Assembly (NCBI GenBank): GCA_017347445.1
Contig: AP021856.1
Span: 2,550,613-2,614,612, forward strand
DNA: 64,000 nucleotides
Reading direction: 5' to 3'
DNA from: Candidatus Brocadia pituitae
Lineage (GTDB): Bacteria > Planctomycetota > Brocadiia > Brocadiales > Brocadiaceae
In this document: one piece after another, positions 23,601 through 32,313 of the stretch
Layout of the letters: every line of letters begins with the position of its first letter
How positions within the stretch are numbered: the stretch's first letter is position 1
Notes under the pieces: model-generated
Databases searched by the model: none
What the model saw: only the letters and a program-made list of their open reading frames with translations
Told to the model about the DNA's origin: nothing
Program-made: the position numbers and the translations under genes

Positions 23601-25040
23601 TTAGTTTCCCCCTAATGAACCATCACCATTGATCTTTTGGGCATAGATGTCCCAATAATTCTTATCTTTCTGCCGGCCGTCCTGCCAGGTAATAATCGCC
23701 CCACCCGTTCCATCTCCAACCACCATTGGGAAACATTGGGTATCGGGAGCTCTCGAAATAGCTATACCGTTTTTACCCCACAAGGAAGCGCCTTTCCGGT
23801 CAATCCGTTGTGCGTATATGTCAAAATCAGCCGGGGCAACTCTGTTGTCGTTCCACACCAATATTGCACCATTATCGCCATCATTGACTATCGACACACG
23901 ATTTTGAATACCAGATTCGATACATATGGGTACACCATTGTCTTCCCACTGAACGCAACCAGAAAGGTCTATATGTTGTGCATAAATATTGAAATCACCA
24001 CTGCGCATATCCCACCATGTACCAATAGCACCGCCGGCTCCATCAGGAGCAATTACAGGATAGTTTTGATTTCCTGGTGCAGTACATAACGGTACTCCGT
24101 CGGTTAACCACAGCACCGTCCCATTCCCATCGATCTGCTGAATGAAGACATCGTTGTTATTAACGCCGTTACGGGTATCTATCCAGGTGACAATTGCCCC
24201 TTCAGCCCCATTACTTACTGCAACGGCAAAACTCTCGTGTCCCTGAGCTCTGCATACCGCCGCCCCCCATTTGTCCCAGAGAATAGTTCCGCTTCCGTCT
24301 ATGCGTTGAGCATAAATGTCTGCGTAATTTCTCCGAAAGTCCTGCCACACTACGATGGCCCCGCTTGCCCCGTCAGATATTATTTCTGGTGCGTTTTGTG
24401 CACTTAATACGCCACAAACAAGCACCCCGTTTTTTTTCCAAAGCAATTCTCCGCTTTTATTAATTCGCTGGCCATAAAGATCGGCATAGTTTGTCCGAAA
24501 ATCTTCCCAAACAATAATCCCCCCCCCGGCGCCATCCGATGCAATGCAGGGACTGTTCTGTTCTTTCACCTCATCACAGACTGGTATGCCATCCTTCATC
24601 CATACGGTATTTCCCTCTGCATCAACTCGCTGGGCATAGATATCGTAATTACCATTACCGCTTCGCATATCGTGCCACACAATAATTGCGCCACCGTTCC
24701 CGTCACTAACCATCCTTGGTCGTTTCTGATTCTCGGGTACGGTACAAACCGGGACCCCATCTTTTTGCCATAAGACCCTTCCCTGGGCGTCAATACGTTG
24801 AACATAGATATCAAAATGGACATCTCTCGCATCTTCCCACGCAATGATTGCGCCACCAGCACCATCACTCATTATCTGAGGCGAACTCTGCTGGCCTGAA
24901 GCCGTACAGATCGCAGTATTTTCCCGTACATTTGAAGACCACGAAGCTACGGACTGCTGCTGACATGCCAAGATGCCGGAAAAACCGAACAGGAAAGAAA
25001 CGAATATTGACTGTAACATTGTCTTGAGAGTGGTATTCAT
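23601..25040 (-). CDS. secreted eight-repeat protein, probable beta-propeller
   Basis: 479 residues. A signal peptide (FVSFLFGFSGILACQQQ) is followed by eight tandem repeats of about 52 residues with the pattern SDGxGGAIIxWxDxR...DIYAQRID..G..LW..DGV.VC. Each unit looks like one four-strand blade, so an eight-bladed propeller is plausible. No catalytic motif is visible. It lies ten bases downstream of the TPR gene on the same strand, and both are exported, so they may be cotranscribed. A ligand-binding or surface role is inference only. Confidence 0.8.
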   Translation of the reverse strand: MNTTLKTMLQSIFVSFLFGFSGILACQQQSVASWSSNVRENTAICTASGQQSSPQIMSDGAGGAIIAWEDARDVHFDIYVQRIDAQGRVLWQKDGVPVCTVPENQKRPRMVSDGNGGAIIVWHDMRSGNGNYDIYAQRVDAEGNTVWMKDGIPVCDEVKEQNSPCIASDGAGGGIIVWEDFRTNYADLYGQRINKSGELLWKKNGVLVCGVLSAQNAPEIISDGASGAIVVWQDFRRNYADIYAQRIDGSGTILWDKWGAAVCRAQGHESFAVAVSNGAEGAIVTWIDTRNGVNNNDVFIQQIDGNGTVLWLTDGVPLCTAPGNQNYPVIAPDGAGGAIGTWWDMRSGDFNIYAQHIDLSGCVQWEDNGVPICIESGIQNRVSIVNDGDNGAILVWNDNRVAPADFDIYAQRIDRKGASLWGKNGIAISRAPDTQCFPMVVGDGTGGAIITWQDGRQKDKNYWDIYAQKINGDGSLGGN

Positions 25041-25050
25041 AAATAATATT

Positions 25051-25956
25051 TTACTTTTTTACTCCAGCGTACAAGAGAGGGTCTAACTCCACAGCCTTAT
25101 TGTAATATTTCATAGACTCATCGTACTTTCCCAAATTATACAAACTATTTGCCTTGTTGTGCCACGCCCTTGCGTTCTTTGGATTGATTTCAATTGCCTT
25201 ATTAAACGCCTTTATTGCATCATCGTGCATCCCCAACCGGTTTAAGATGATCCCCATATTATTCCATGCCCATGCCCTTTTTGGATTTTTCTCAACTGCC
25301 TTGCTGAAGAGTTGCAGGGCTTCCTGGTACCGTTCAAAGAGAATTAAGATATATCCCTTTCCATGCCATGCCAAATCATCGCCCGGATTAATTTCCATTG
25401 CCTTATCAAATGCATACATTGCATCGTTGTATCTGAATAGCGCAATCAGGGCAACGCCTTTATTATACCAGGCAGATGCAAATCCCGGTTCCGACTTAAT
25501 GACCTTATTGTACAGCTCTAAAGCTTCTTCGTATTTGCCTTGTTTATAGAGGGCAATTCCCTTGTTCACCCACGTGGATTTAACGTTGGGATTAATATTC
25601 AGTGCTTTCTCATAAGCTTGAATAGCCAAATCATAGTTCCCCATACAATAGAGCGCATTACCCAGACCGTCCCACGCTTCAAAAAAACCCGGATACCGTG
25701 CTATGGAATTATTATATGCCTTGACTGCGCGTTCATATTTGCCTCGTTTATAAAACGCATTTCCATTTTTAATTAACTTCCGTGCACTGTGTTTTTTCGA
25801 TGTCGTTTTATAAATTTTTCCCTGCATCGTGACAGCCCGGGTACTTTGACAAGGAAGAAGGAGAAAGGAGACCATGAAGAAAAACACCCCCTTGTACAAA
25901 CATCCCCGCATAACTGCGAAGAATACACAAGCTGTCGTATTGAATCTATGATACAT
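25051..25956 (-). CDS. exported tetratricopeptide repeat protein
   Basis: 301 residues. A hydrophobic N-terminus (CLYKGVFFFMVSFLLLPC) precedes about seven canonical 34-residue TPR units, for example AWDGLGNALYCMGNYDLAIQ, AWYNKGVALIALFRYNDAMY and AWHNKANSLYNLGKYDESMK, covering residues 65-300. TPRs make a protein-binding superhelix. The start is uncertain because in-frame methionines follow at about residues 16 and 28. It precedes the eight-repeat secreted protein and may scaffold it at the envelope. Confidence 0.88.
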   Translation of the reverse strand: MYHRFNTTACVFFAVMRGCLYKGVFFFMVSFLLLPCQSTRAVTMQGKIYKTTSKKHSARKLIKNGNAFYKRGKYERAVKAYNNSIARYPGFFEAWDGLGNALYCMGNYDLAIQAYEKALNINPNVKSTWVNKGIALYKQGKYEEALELYNKVIKSEPGFASAWYNKGVALIALFRYNDAMYAFDKAMEINPGDDLAWHGKGYILILFERYQEALQLFSKAVEKNPKRAWAWNNMGIILNRLGMHDDAIKAFNKAIEINPKNARAWHNKANSLYNLGKYDESMKYYNKAVELDPLLYAGVKK

Positions 25957-26494
25957 ATTTTAAGATTACCAGATAAGCCATGCCAGCATCCGTTAAACAA
26001 TACCCCGCATAATAGATTTAAAATCTTATAAAAATCATCCTTCAAAATCAAACAATTAATATAACATACCCTTAATGCAGCACAACCACAAAAAATCAAC
26101 CGTCTCTCTTTCTCCATCCTTTGCAAGGAGGGAAGAACTTGCAAAGGAATGCCTAATCTTAGACAAAACTACCCGTATCTATAAAAGTGAAAAGAATTAC
26201 CGTGACTTTTCTCATTCATTTTTTATAAAATAAAGTTATGGCATTGATACGAAAATACCCACTAACCCTCTCCCGCAAGAGGCGAGGAAACACCCCCTTC
26301 CTTGACGGATTACGGGAGAGTGGCGTATTTTCATGCCCTTTTGTGAGCATTTGGCTCATGAATATTACCCTGTAAAAATGCTTCTTTTGTAAGGCATTCT
26401 CTATACCTTTCATTTTTATTGTGATTAAATTCTTTGTAACAATTTAGTTTTTTATTGAGGCGTTGCGGCATTATGCCTTAAAGAAAAAGTATTT
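25957..26494. other. intergenic region with a solo MITE arm and an inverted repeat
   Basis: About 540 bases between divergent genes. Near 26260-26320 CCCTCTCCCGCAAGAGG and ACGGGAGAG form a degenerate palindrome of a repeat type common in such genomes. At 26437-26455 TTTGTAACAATTTAGTTTTT matches one arm of the A-type element at 3201-3367, with no partner arm. No gene is supported. Confidence 0.55.
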
Positions 26495-27178
26495 ATGAAA
26501 TTACTCGTTGTTACAGCAACCGTCACTGAGATTAAACCGCTTTTATTATCTCTGGGACAGAGTAAAGCCAAAGAATTCAGCATGAACACGGTTCACTACC
26601 ACCACGTGGACATCGATATCCTTATTACCGGGGCAGGACTGATGCATACGGCCTATTTCATGGGAAAGTCACTGGCAAACAATACCTATAATCTGGCATT
26701 ACAATTGGGAATTGCAGGCAGTTTCAGAAAAGACCTTTTACCAGGTATGGCAGTACATGTCGTGGAAGAGGTCGTGGCGGATTTCGGCGCAGAGGATAAA
26801 GAAAATTTTTTGGATGCTATAGAACTACACCTGTTGACCCCAGATCAATTCCCCTATCATGCTGGTAAATTGTTGAATAAAACCCCAGATTCGGCGTATG
26901 GAGTATCAGCGCTCAAAAAGGTAAAAGGTATTAGCGTCAATAAAGTTCACGGTTACCAATACAGCATTGATAAAATTATTTCAAAATATGATCCTGATAT
27001 TGAAAGCATGGAAGGGGCGGCTTTTTTTTATGCCTGCTTGATGGAGCATGTCCCCTGTCTTCAAATCAGGGCCATTTCAAATTATATAGAGGACAGGAAT
27101 AAAGACCGGTGGAAGATTCCTTTGGCTATCGACAATCTCAATAAAATCGCTTTAAAAATTATTCATCATCTCATCTAA
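26495..27178 (+). CDS. mqnB: futalosine hydrolase (MqnB)
   Basis: 227 residues of the nucleoside phosphorylase/hydrolase fold. It opens MKLLVVTATVTEIKPLL, has ITGAGLMHTAYFMG and LALQLGIAGSFRKDLLPGMA, and ends with the base/ribose-binding ESMEGAAFFYACL and IRAISNYIEDRN. MqnB cleaves futalosine to dehypoxanthinylfutalosine in the alternative menaquinone pathway. The placement 90 bases before mqnD makes the pathway assignment strong. Other genes of the route (mqnA, mqnC, mqnE) are not in the window. Confidence 0.93.
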   Translation: MKLLVVTATVTEIKPLLLSLGQSKAKEFSMNTVHYHHVDIDILITGAGLMHTAYFMGKSLANNTYNLALQLGIAGSFRKDLLPGMAVHVVEEVVADFGAEDKENFLDAIELHLLTPDQFPYHAGKLLNKTPDSAYGVSALKKVKGISVNKVHGYQYSIDKIISKYDPDIESMEGAAFFYACLMEHVPCLQIRAISNYIEDRNKDRWKIPLAIDNLNKIALKIIHHLI

Positions 27179-27268
27179 CACTGATGCAACCGTAAAGAGT
27201 TCTCGTGAAGATTCTCCATAAACAAAAACCGGCAAAAAGGCATTTTTTACAAAGTACAACCTGACCTT

Positions 27269-28096
27269 ATGAAATTAACCCTTGGTATTTCTCCCTGTCC
27301 CAACGACACCTTTATCTTTGATGCTATGGTAAATAAAAAAATTGATACGGAAGGATTGTCGTTTAAATTAGTCGTGAACGACGTGGAAAAACTCAATATA
27401 CTCGCCCTTCAGCATGCATTAGACATCACAAAACTCAGCTACCACGCCTATGCTCATGTAATAAGCCATTATCTTTTACTAGATGCAGGGAGTGCCTTGG
27501 GTAAGAATTGCGGACCATTATTCATTACAAAACCAGAAAAACAAAAAAGTGACTTCAAAGGTCTGAGTATCGCAATTCCCGGGAAATATACTACCGCTAA
27601 TTTTTTATTGAGCATGGCATTTCCCCTGATAACAAATAAAGTAGAAATGCTCTTTTCAGATATCGAAAATGCAATCGTACACGACAAGGTAGATGCAGGC
27701 GTCATTATCCACGAGAACCGGTTTACCTATCAGGAAAAAGGACTGGTCAAAATTATGGATCTGGGGGCATATTGGGCAACAGAAACAGGGCTCCCCATCC
27801 CTTTGGGTGGAATCGCCATAAAACGAAGCATCCCCGCTGAAATCGCACGAAAAGTGAATCGCATGGTAAGAAGAAGCGTGGAATATGCTCTTGCCCATCC
27901 TGCAGCATCAAGGGACTTTGTCAGATGCCATGCCCAGGAGATGGACGAAATCGTTCGAAATCAGCACATCCAGTTATACGTTAATAACTACAGTGTTGAT
28001 TTGGGTGAAATCGGAAGGGAAGCAGTCAAATCACTTTTTGCATGGGCAAGAAGAAATAAATTGATCCATGATACGCACGAAAACACCTTTCTTTAA
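27269..28096 (+). CDS. mqnD: 1,4-dihydroxy-6-naphthoate synthase (MqnD)
   Basis: 275 residues, standard length. It opens with the family hallmark LGISPCPNDTFIFDAM, followed by DITKLSYHAYAHV, LDAGSALGKNCGPLF, AIPGKYTTANFLL, VDAGVIIHENRFTYQ, and GLPIPLGGIAIKR. The protein has a periplasmic-binding-protein-like fold and converts cyclic dehypoxanthinylfutalosine to 1,4-dihydroxy-6-naphthoate. Together with mqnB upstream it shows that the host makes menaquinone by the futalosine route, fitting an anaerobic respiratory planctomycete. Confidence 0.95.
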   Translation: MKLTLGISPCPNDTFIFDAMVNKKIDTEGLSFKLVVNDVEKLNILALQHALDITKLSYHAYAHVISHYLLLDAGSALGKNCGPLFITKPEKQKSDFKGLSIAIPGKYTTANFLLSMAFPLITNKVEMLFSDIENAIVHDKVDAGVIIHENRFTYQEKGLVKIMDLGAYWATETGLPIPLGGIAIKRSIPAEIARKVNRMVRRSVEYALAHPAASRDFVRCHAQEMDEIVRNQHIQLYVNNYSVDLGEIGREAVKSLFAWARRNKLIHDTHENTFL

Positions 28097-28306
28097 TTGG
28101 CTGAATAATTTTCTGAGGTAGCTACTTGCCGGTTTTGGGTAGATACATTCCCAATTTTTTGTAAATGTTCGTATCTGCCTGCCAGATGGCGTATTGTATC
28201 GCAAATACTTATGTGATCAAGCTTGACAGTGTTGTTTTTTCCGATTCCACTACGGTTGCAAAAAAACGGAAATGCTCCCTTTTGGGCACAAATTGCAAAA
28301 GTCAGG

Positions 28307-29020
28307 TTAACTTGGTTTGGTCGCGCGAACCCACAGTATCGCCTCTTCTTTACCTTGAATTTGCTTGTTATCCCAAAAGTGAATATATCTTTGTCCATCC
28401 GGGCCTTTGGGCGATACTCGATAGGACTTGATATGAAGATGCCTGAGGAGATGATGGTTAATAAGTTCCTCATTCAAAGTCTGAGGTTCACACGGAGTTG
28501 TCGGCTCATGAAGGTTAAAACTACCAATGAAATCGCCACCGGGCTTTACGATGCGTAACAATTCTTTGCACATGCATTCGAAGTTGTCAACGTGGTCAAC
28601 GGCGTTGACGGTATACAGGATATCCACGGAATTTGATGGCAGAGGGATCGCATTCTCCGAACTCTTGACATATCGCATCGAGTGCATTGAGAGATCGAAT
28701 GTCGACATGTATGCATCAGCCAATACATCTATTCCAATTCTTTCCTTCGCTGAAGTAGCCCACTCTAAGCTTCCCCGTGGTCCGCAACCGAAGTCGGCAA
28801 CGATCTTGTCGTGCAGGAATGTTTCGTCTCCCTCGCCTGCCATGGCAAGCATTGTCTTCTGATACCAGGAGTTCTTGAACTTCCCACCATCCTGCTCATA
28901 TTGCTTCTTCCAATAATAAAGTTCCGCAGAGCTCTTGTCTGGCACTGAATAAGGTACGATCTTCCGATAAACGGGACCGAACAGTGACTTGATGCTCTTT
29001 GCAATGCAGTTAATACCCAT
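28307..29020 (-). CDS. class I SAM-dependent methyltransferase
   Basis: 237 residues from the ATG at 29020; AAGGGAG sits about six bases before it, while a possible TTG at 29038 overlaps that site. Motif I is KIVADFGCGPRGSLEWA, the acidic loop is RIGIDVLADAYM, and post-motif SVDILYTVNAVDHVDNFECM with LRIVKPGGDFIGSFNLHEP completes a Methyltransf_11-type fold. Substrate unknown. It is the last gene of a minus-strand group with a frameshifted PqqD-like gene and an asparagine-synthetase-like gene, so it may methylate the product of that cluster. The 155-base gap to the PqqD-like gene allows an own promoter. Confidence 0.88.
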   Translation of the reverse strand: MGINCIAKSIKSLFGPVYRKIVPYSVPDKSSAELYYWKKQYEQDGGKFKNSWYQKTMLAMAGEGDETFLHDKIVADFGCGPRGSLEWATSAKERIGIDVLADAYMSTFDLSMHSMRYVKSSENAIPLPSNSVDILYTVNAVDHVDNFECMCKELLRIVKPGGDFIGSFNLHEPTTPCEPQTLNEELINHHLLRHLHIKSYRVSPKGPDGQRYIHFWDNKQIQGKEEAILWVRATKPS

Positions 29021-29175
29021 ATGAGTCTCCCTTGGCAAAACGAAACATGAATTAGGTGTAATTATTCAGCGTATTTTCAAACACGGCCATCCATAGCAAA
29101 CAAAACAGAAAATGAACACAGAAATCCAGGCCGGAAAGGCACGATTTAATTTCTTAATTAAGATATAAAACGCAA

Positions 29176-29449
29176 TCATCGTTTTATACGGCATATCTCA
29201 AAGAATTTCTCCACATGCGGACAAAAGGTCTCTCCATCGTGGACCGCTGCATCCATTACCGCCTGTGCACCGGAGGTATTCAACAGTTCCATGTCGTCTT
29301 CGTGAATAACAGGGAATAACGGTTTTTACCGGCTTTCGTTTCGTAACCATGGTAACATGTTCTTTGTGCCCACCCTTGTATAGTATTCCGGTTTTTTTTG
29401 CTGGACAAAATTTTTCTAATGAACAACCACTTTCTCTCCCATCCGTCAT
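29176..29449 (-). pseudogene. PqqD-like (RRE-type) small protein, frameshifted
   Basis: The start ATG overlaps the stop of the asparagine-synthetase-like gene (ATGA). The first frame gives about 47 residues (MTDGRESGCSLEKFCPAKKT and onward); after roughly 29305-29320 a +1/-1 shift opens a second frame reading HEDDMELLNTSGAQAVMDAA and then GETFCPHVEKFFEICRIKR to a TGA at 29176. The second part has the PqqD hallmark LNxxGA and the following helix. PqqD-like proteins are RiPP recognition elements or chaperones for peptide-modifying enzymes. In the first frame alone an 83-residue protein ends at 29198 with a tail lacking any PqqD feature. The family assignment is by eye from a short motif. Confidence 0.55.
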
Positions 29450-30969
29450 TTCTTAGATCCACACTGATATCGGGAAGACAGCTTTGCTACTGACCATTGG
29501 AATAAGAGCGCCCTTTCGTCCGTCGACCTGGAACCAGACAATCGTAGATCACGGGGGATCACGCAAGGTAAACTAACCTTTATGCCAAAATGGCGGGCAA
29601 GGCGATTTGTAATGCGGTCGTTCCATGCAGCGTGCGATTCATTTAACCATCGTATCGCATCAATGAATTTGTGTTGCGTTGCAATCCTGAGCCTCGAGAT
29701 TTCATTACAGAATGTTCTGAAATCCTGGTATGATTCAGGAGTCATCCAATGATCCCAACTCCCTTCGGTTTGTGGATTGACAACTGCTACTCTCTTTTCA
29801 TTACCGAAAAGAATACGTTCGATGCCAGCAGACTCAACAATTCTTCTTGGAATAGGTCTATCATACCATCCACCAATGCTCCATGGTTTCATCTCTAAGG
29901 ATTGTGAGATTTTATTAATTGACAAATAACTGGTACACCCAATAAATGGCACAGCCATGTGAATCCAACCCACCCGTAATCGGAATTCTTCCAGAGAGTT
30001 TCCTGATGCGCCTGTTCTTACAAAATTTTCACAACCTTTCCGATATGTTCTATCCCACACCGCGTCTCCATGATGTCCCGTGAAAACCGCCTTTGCTTCT
30101 AATCGGCTGGCCAAGGGGTACATCATGGCATTTGACGTACCATAAAATTCCACCTCAGGAAACCCCGCTTCTTGCAAATAATCTCTTCTATCGATGACCG
30201 TAACAGCCATCCCCAGGCGTTCAGCTATCTGCTGCCCAGAATCCTCGATCCCTCCTGCAGTGTCCCTGGCTTTCACAAAGGTCAGTGCTTGTTCACATCC
30301 GTTCTCACGAGCAAAAACAGCACAGGTCGGTGAATCATATCCTGATGAAATGGTAACAATAGGTTCATATTTCACCCGACGCCTTGAATCCCTTGCGTTA
30401 GAAATAATAGCCGCAATTTGATTGGCGAGAAAGTCCCTGTAATCCTGAAAGTCGACAAAGTCTTTCACGGCAGGCTTTGGCTGCTCAATGACCTCTAGTC
30501 TTTGATTGATAATCAAATTACAGTAGTTATACAGACGAATGCGGTTGCCATTTTTCGTAGGCAAGTACCGTGGATAAGATTTCAGCCCTTGTATAATACT
30601 TGCGAACACAATCTTGTAACGCAATGAATGCGGGTGTGGCTCATCCTCTGCCTTGCACAATAAGAAGACAATCGAGTTAGATACAAATAGATAGTCACGG
30701 TTTCTCAAAAGATGGAGACGTTCCATTGCATGCGATGGACTAGCAATGATCAGATTGTCGCTGTCAATTCTTCCACCTGATCCCATCAAGATCGCCCTTT
30801 CAATCTCTTCATTCCCGTAATCGCTGTTCCATGCACCTTCACAAAAAAAATTCGTACGGGATTCAACCCAGGGCCCATGCCACACATCGACCTCTTCACT
30901 ATGGCGGGAGACTCGCAGACACCACGACAATCTCGGTAAGGAATCAATCTTGTGAAAACACAACTTCAT
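29446..30969 (-). CDS. asparagine-synthetase-like amidoligase/cyclase without glutaminase domain
   Basis: 507 residues from the ATG at 30969, which GGAGGG precedes by four bases. The C-terminal two thirds form an Asn_synthase domain: PP-loop variant IVTISSGYDSPTCAV (SGxDS type), VTVIDRRDYL, and AVFTGHHGDAVWD in place of the GDGGDE loop. There is no N-terminal Cys2, so no glutaminase activity; the first 190 residues are only distantly like the amidotransferase fold. Such proteins adenylate a carboxylate and join an amine, as in lasso-peptide cyclases, beta-lactam synthetases, or nucleotide-sugar amidation. The adjacent PqqD-like gene supports a peptide-tailoring role, but no peptidase or precursor gene was identified. 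Confidence 0.8.
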   Translation of the reverse strand: MKLCFHKIDSLPRLSWCLRVSRHSEEVDVWHGPWVESRTNFFCEGAWNSDYGNEEIERAILMGSGGRIDSDNLIIASPSHAMERLHLLRNRDYLFVSNSIVFLLCKAEDEPHPHSLRYKIVFASIIQGLKSYPRYLPTKNGNRIRLYNYCNLIINQRLEVIEQPKPAVKDFVDFQDYRDFLANQIAAIISNARDSRRRVKYEPIVTISSGYDSPTCAVFARENGCEQALTFVKARDTAGGIEDSGQQIAERLGMAVTVIDRRDYLQEAGFPEVEFYGTSNAMMYPLASRLEAKAVFTGHHGDAVWDRTYRKGCENFVRTGASGNSLEEFRLRVGWIHMAVPFIGCTSYLSINKISQSLEMKPWSIGGWYDRPIPRRIVESAGIERILFGNEKRVAVVNPQTEGSWDHWMTPESYQDFRTFCNEISRLRIATQHKFIDAIRWLNESHAAWNDRITNRLARHFGIKVSLPCVIPRDLRLSGSRSTDERALLFQWSVAKLSSRYQCGSKK

Positions 30970-31013
30970 AAAACCCTCCAATTAAAAATACAAAGCTTTC
31001 ATTTCAGGCTCAC

Positions 31014-31571
31014 TCACGGCAACTGGTTCGAATTAGACTGAGTATTTGTCGAAGCGTTTTTACTCTGAGGGTTCTTTTCCATCTGTCCGGATTCCGATTT
31101 TTTAAACAATTTACCGAACGTTTTAAAGAAGCCACTCCCGGACTCCTTAGGCACTGCCTTTTCACTCGCGGACGCTGCTTTCCTGGCCAATTCTTCACTC
31201 AACTCGGAATTATACGCTTTCGCTTCATCATAAATTTTTTGTTGTGCTTCTGCGGAATGATTCAAAGTGTCCTCTATGACTCCACGAACGACTTCACTTC
31301 CCGCAGTTTCCACGCCTTCCACCTTTTTCTTTGCCGCCTCTACAGTCCCAGAGACAGGTTCAGTTACGGTTTGAGTAACATCACGGACTTTTGCATGTGA
31401 TTCTCCGATTGCATCTTGCCCTTTCGAAGAGAGATCGAGTTTTAACACATTAAAAACGCCTGTTCCCTGCCACTTACCAAACAACCGTTTATCAAAATCT
31501 TGTGCAACCAATACTCGCATCACAAGCATGAGGGGAAGGGCTATAAGCAAACATAAAACTTTTTGTTTCAT
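31014..31571 (-). CDS. secreted alanine/glutamate/lysine-rich protein of unknown function
   Basis: 185 residues from the ATG at 31571, which is preceded by GGAGGCGGTC; a non-preferred in-frame start lies four codons earlier. A signal peptide (KVLCLLIALPLMLVMRVLVA) is followed by a low-complexity helical region rich in Ala, Glu, Lys and Ser and a polar C-terminus ending in Asn/Gln/Ser. LFKKSESG and TVEAAKKKVEGVETAG suggest amphipathic helix. No family was recognised. It lies 44 bases upstream of the asparagine-synthetase-like gene on the same strand and may be cotranscribed. Confidence 0.6.
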   Translation of the reverse strand: MKQKVLCLLIALPLMLVMRVLVAQDFDKRLFGKWQGTGVFNVLKLDLSSKGQDAIGESHAKVRDVTQTVTEPVSGTVEAAKKKVEGVETAGSEVVRGVIEDTLNHSAEAQQKIYDEAKAYNSELSEELARKAASASEKAVPKESGSGFFKTFGKLFKKSESGQMEKNPQSKNASTNTQSNSNQLP

Positions 31572-31740
31572 GACCGCCTCCATGATTAACTGTTTTTCAT
31601 TCGTGTTAATTAAAACTCAATAATAAATTATTGCATTTAGAACGTGAAATAACAGCATAAAAAAATATTTGCATTTATATATTAAATGGTAATAAAAGTC
31701 AATAGATTATTGAAATCCTGACTCAAAGTTTAGTAGATTG

Positions 31741-31890
31741 GTGAAGCAAGACGTACCCAACAAGACCACGAAGCTGAAGGAATTTGGTTTAAAAGACCAT
31801 GATAAAGTTATAATAAAAACACCCATAGAGGAAATAACCATAATTGCTATGCACTATGAAAGACTGGAAAAACTCTTGAAATCGTATTAA
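31741..31890 (+). CDS. very short hypothetical ORF (49 residues)
   Basis: GTG-started frame reading KQDVPNKTTKLKEFGLKDHD and ending ERLEKLLKSY. Its composition (Lys, Glu, Ile) is protein-like, but no ribosome-binding site is visible and no family was recognised. It could be a remnant of a larger gene, because the frame is closed by a stop just upstream. Confidence 0.3.
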   Translation: MKQDVPNKTTKLKEFGLKDHDKVIIKTPIEEITIIAMHYERLEKLLKSY

Positions 31891-31901
31891 CTCCATAAAC
31901 T

Positions 31902-32054
31902 TTACCAGCGATAACCCCCACAAAATGGGCTTAGCCGCTCACTGCAAAAATTGTATGCTGTAGAAGACCCTATTTTATCCGCCTGTGCTGGGCACTCTGC
32001 TTTTCCTTGATTTTCACGCTTTTTAACGGTATCCTTATCTCGCTCTTTAACCAT
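31902..32054 (-). CDS. short ORF, possible transposase N-terminal remnant (50 residues)
   Basis: ATG at 32054, reading MVKERDKDTVKKRENQGKAE, then CPAQADKIGSSTAYNFCSER and LSPFCGGYRW. The CSERLSPFCGG part reminds me of the N-terminus of transposases found in planctomycete genomes, which would continue further; here a stop cuts it. The match is from memory and weak. Confidence 0.35.
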   Translation of the reverse strand: MVKERDKDTVKKRENQGKAECPAQADKIGSSTAYNFCSERLSPFCGGYRW

Positions 32055-32104
32055 TTGAGTTACCTACTCTTGTCATTAGAGTAATCTCACTAACCCGATT
32101 ATAA

Positions 32105-32180
32105 TGAGGTATTCCTTGTAGTTTCACCTCCTTTTTTCCTGCACGAGTGCAAGATTCAGATATTATATCGGAATACCTCA
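32105..32180. repeat. inverted repeat / hairpin upstream of tsaE
   Basis: TGAGGTATTCC at 32105-32115 is the exact reverse complement of GGAATACCTCA at 32170-32180. An inner GTTTCACC (32121) and outer GGTGAAAT (32182) add a second inverted pair in reversed nesting, and CTGCACGAGTGCAAG forms a small inner stem. Confidence 0.65.
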
Positions 32181-32313
32181 TGGTGAAATTAAATTCTGTA
32201 ATCATAAATTTTATAGAACAGGTGAATTAGTCAGGTTTTCTACCAAGGAAGCAAATTTGTTATTTTCTTAAAAGGGTGAATTTTTAATTCTATAATAAAA
32301 GATATTCGCTGGC

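Larger units (their letters stand above)
31572..32313. other. long intergenic region with two tiny ORFs and a hairpin
   Basis: About 740 bases, AT-rich between 31620 and 31740. It holds two possible short genes (31741-31890 plus, 31902-32054 minus) and an inverted repeat at 32105-32180. Immediately before tsaE lies a TATAAT-like box (32291-32296), with no convincing -35 at the usual distance. Confidence 0.5.

Noticed and set aside
29198-29449. 83-residue first-frame ORF as a lasso-peptide precursor
   Set aside because: No Thr at -2 / Gly at +1 with an acidic residue at positions 7-9 of a core; the other frame gives a better match to a PqqD-like protein, so a frameshifted gene is more likely.
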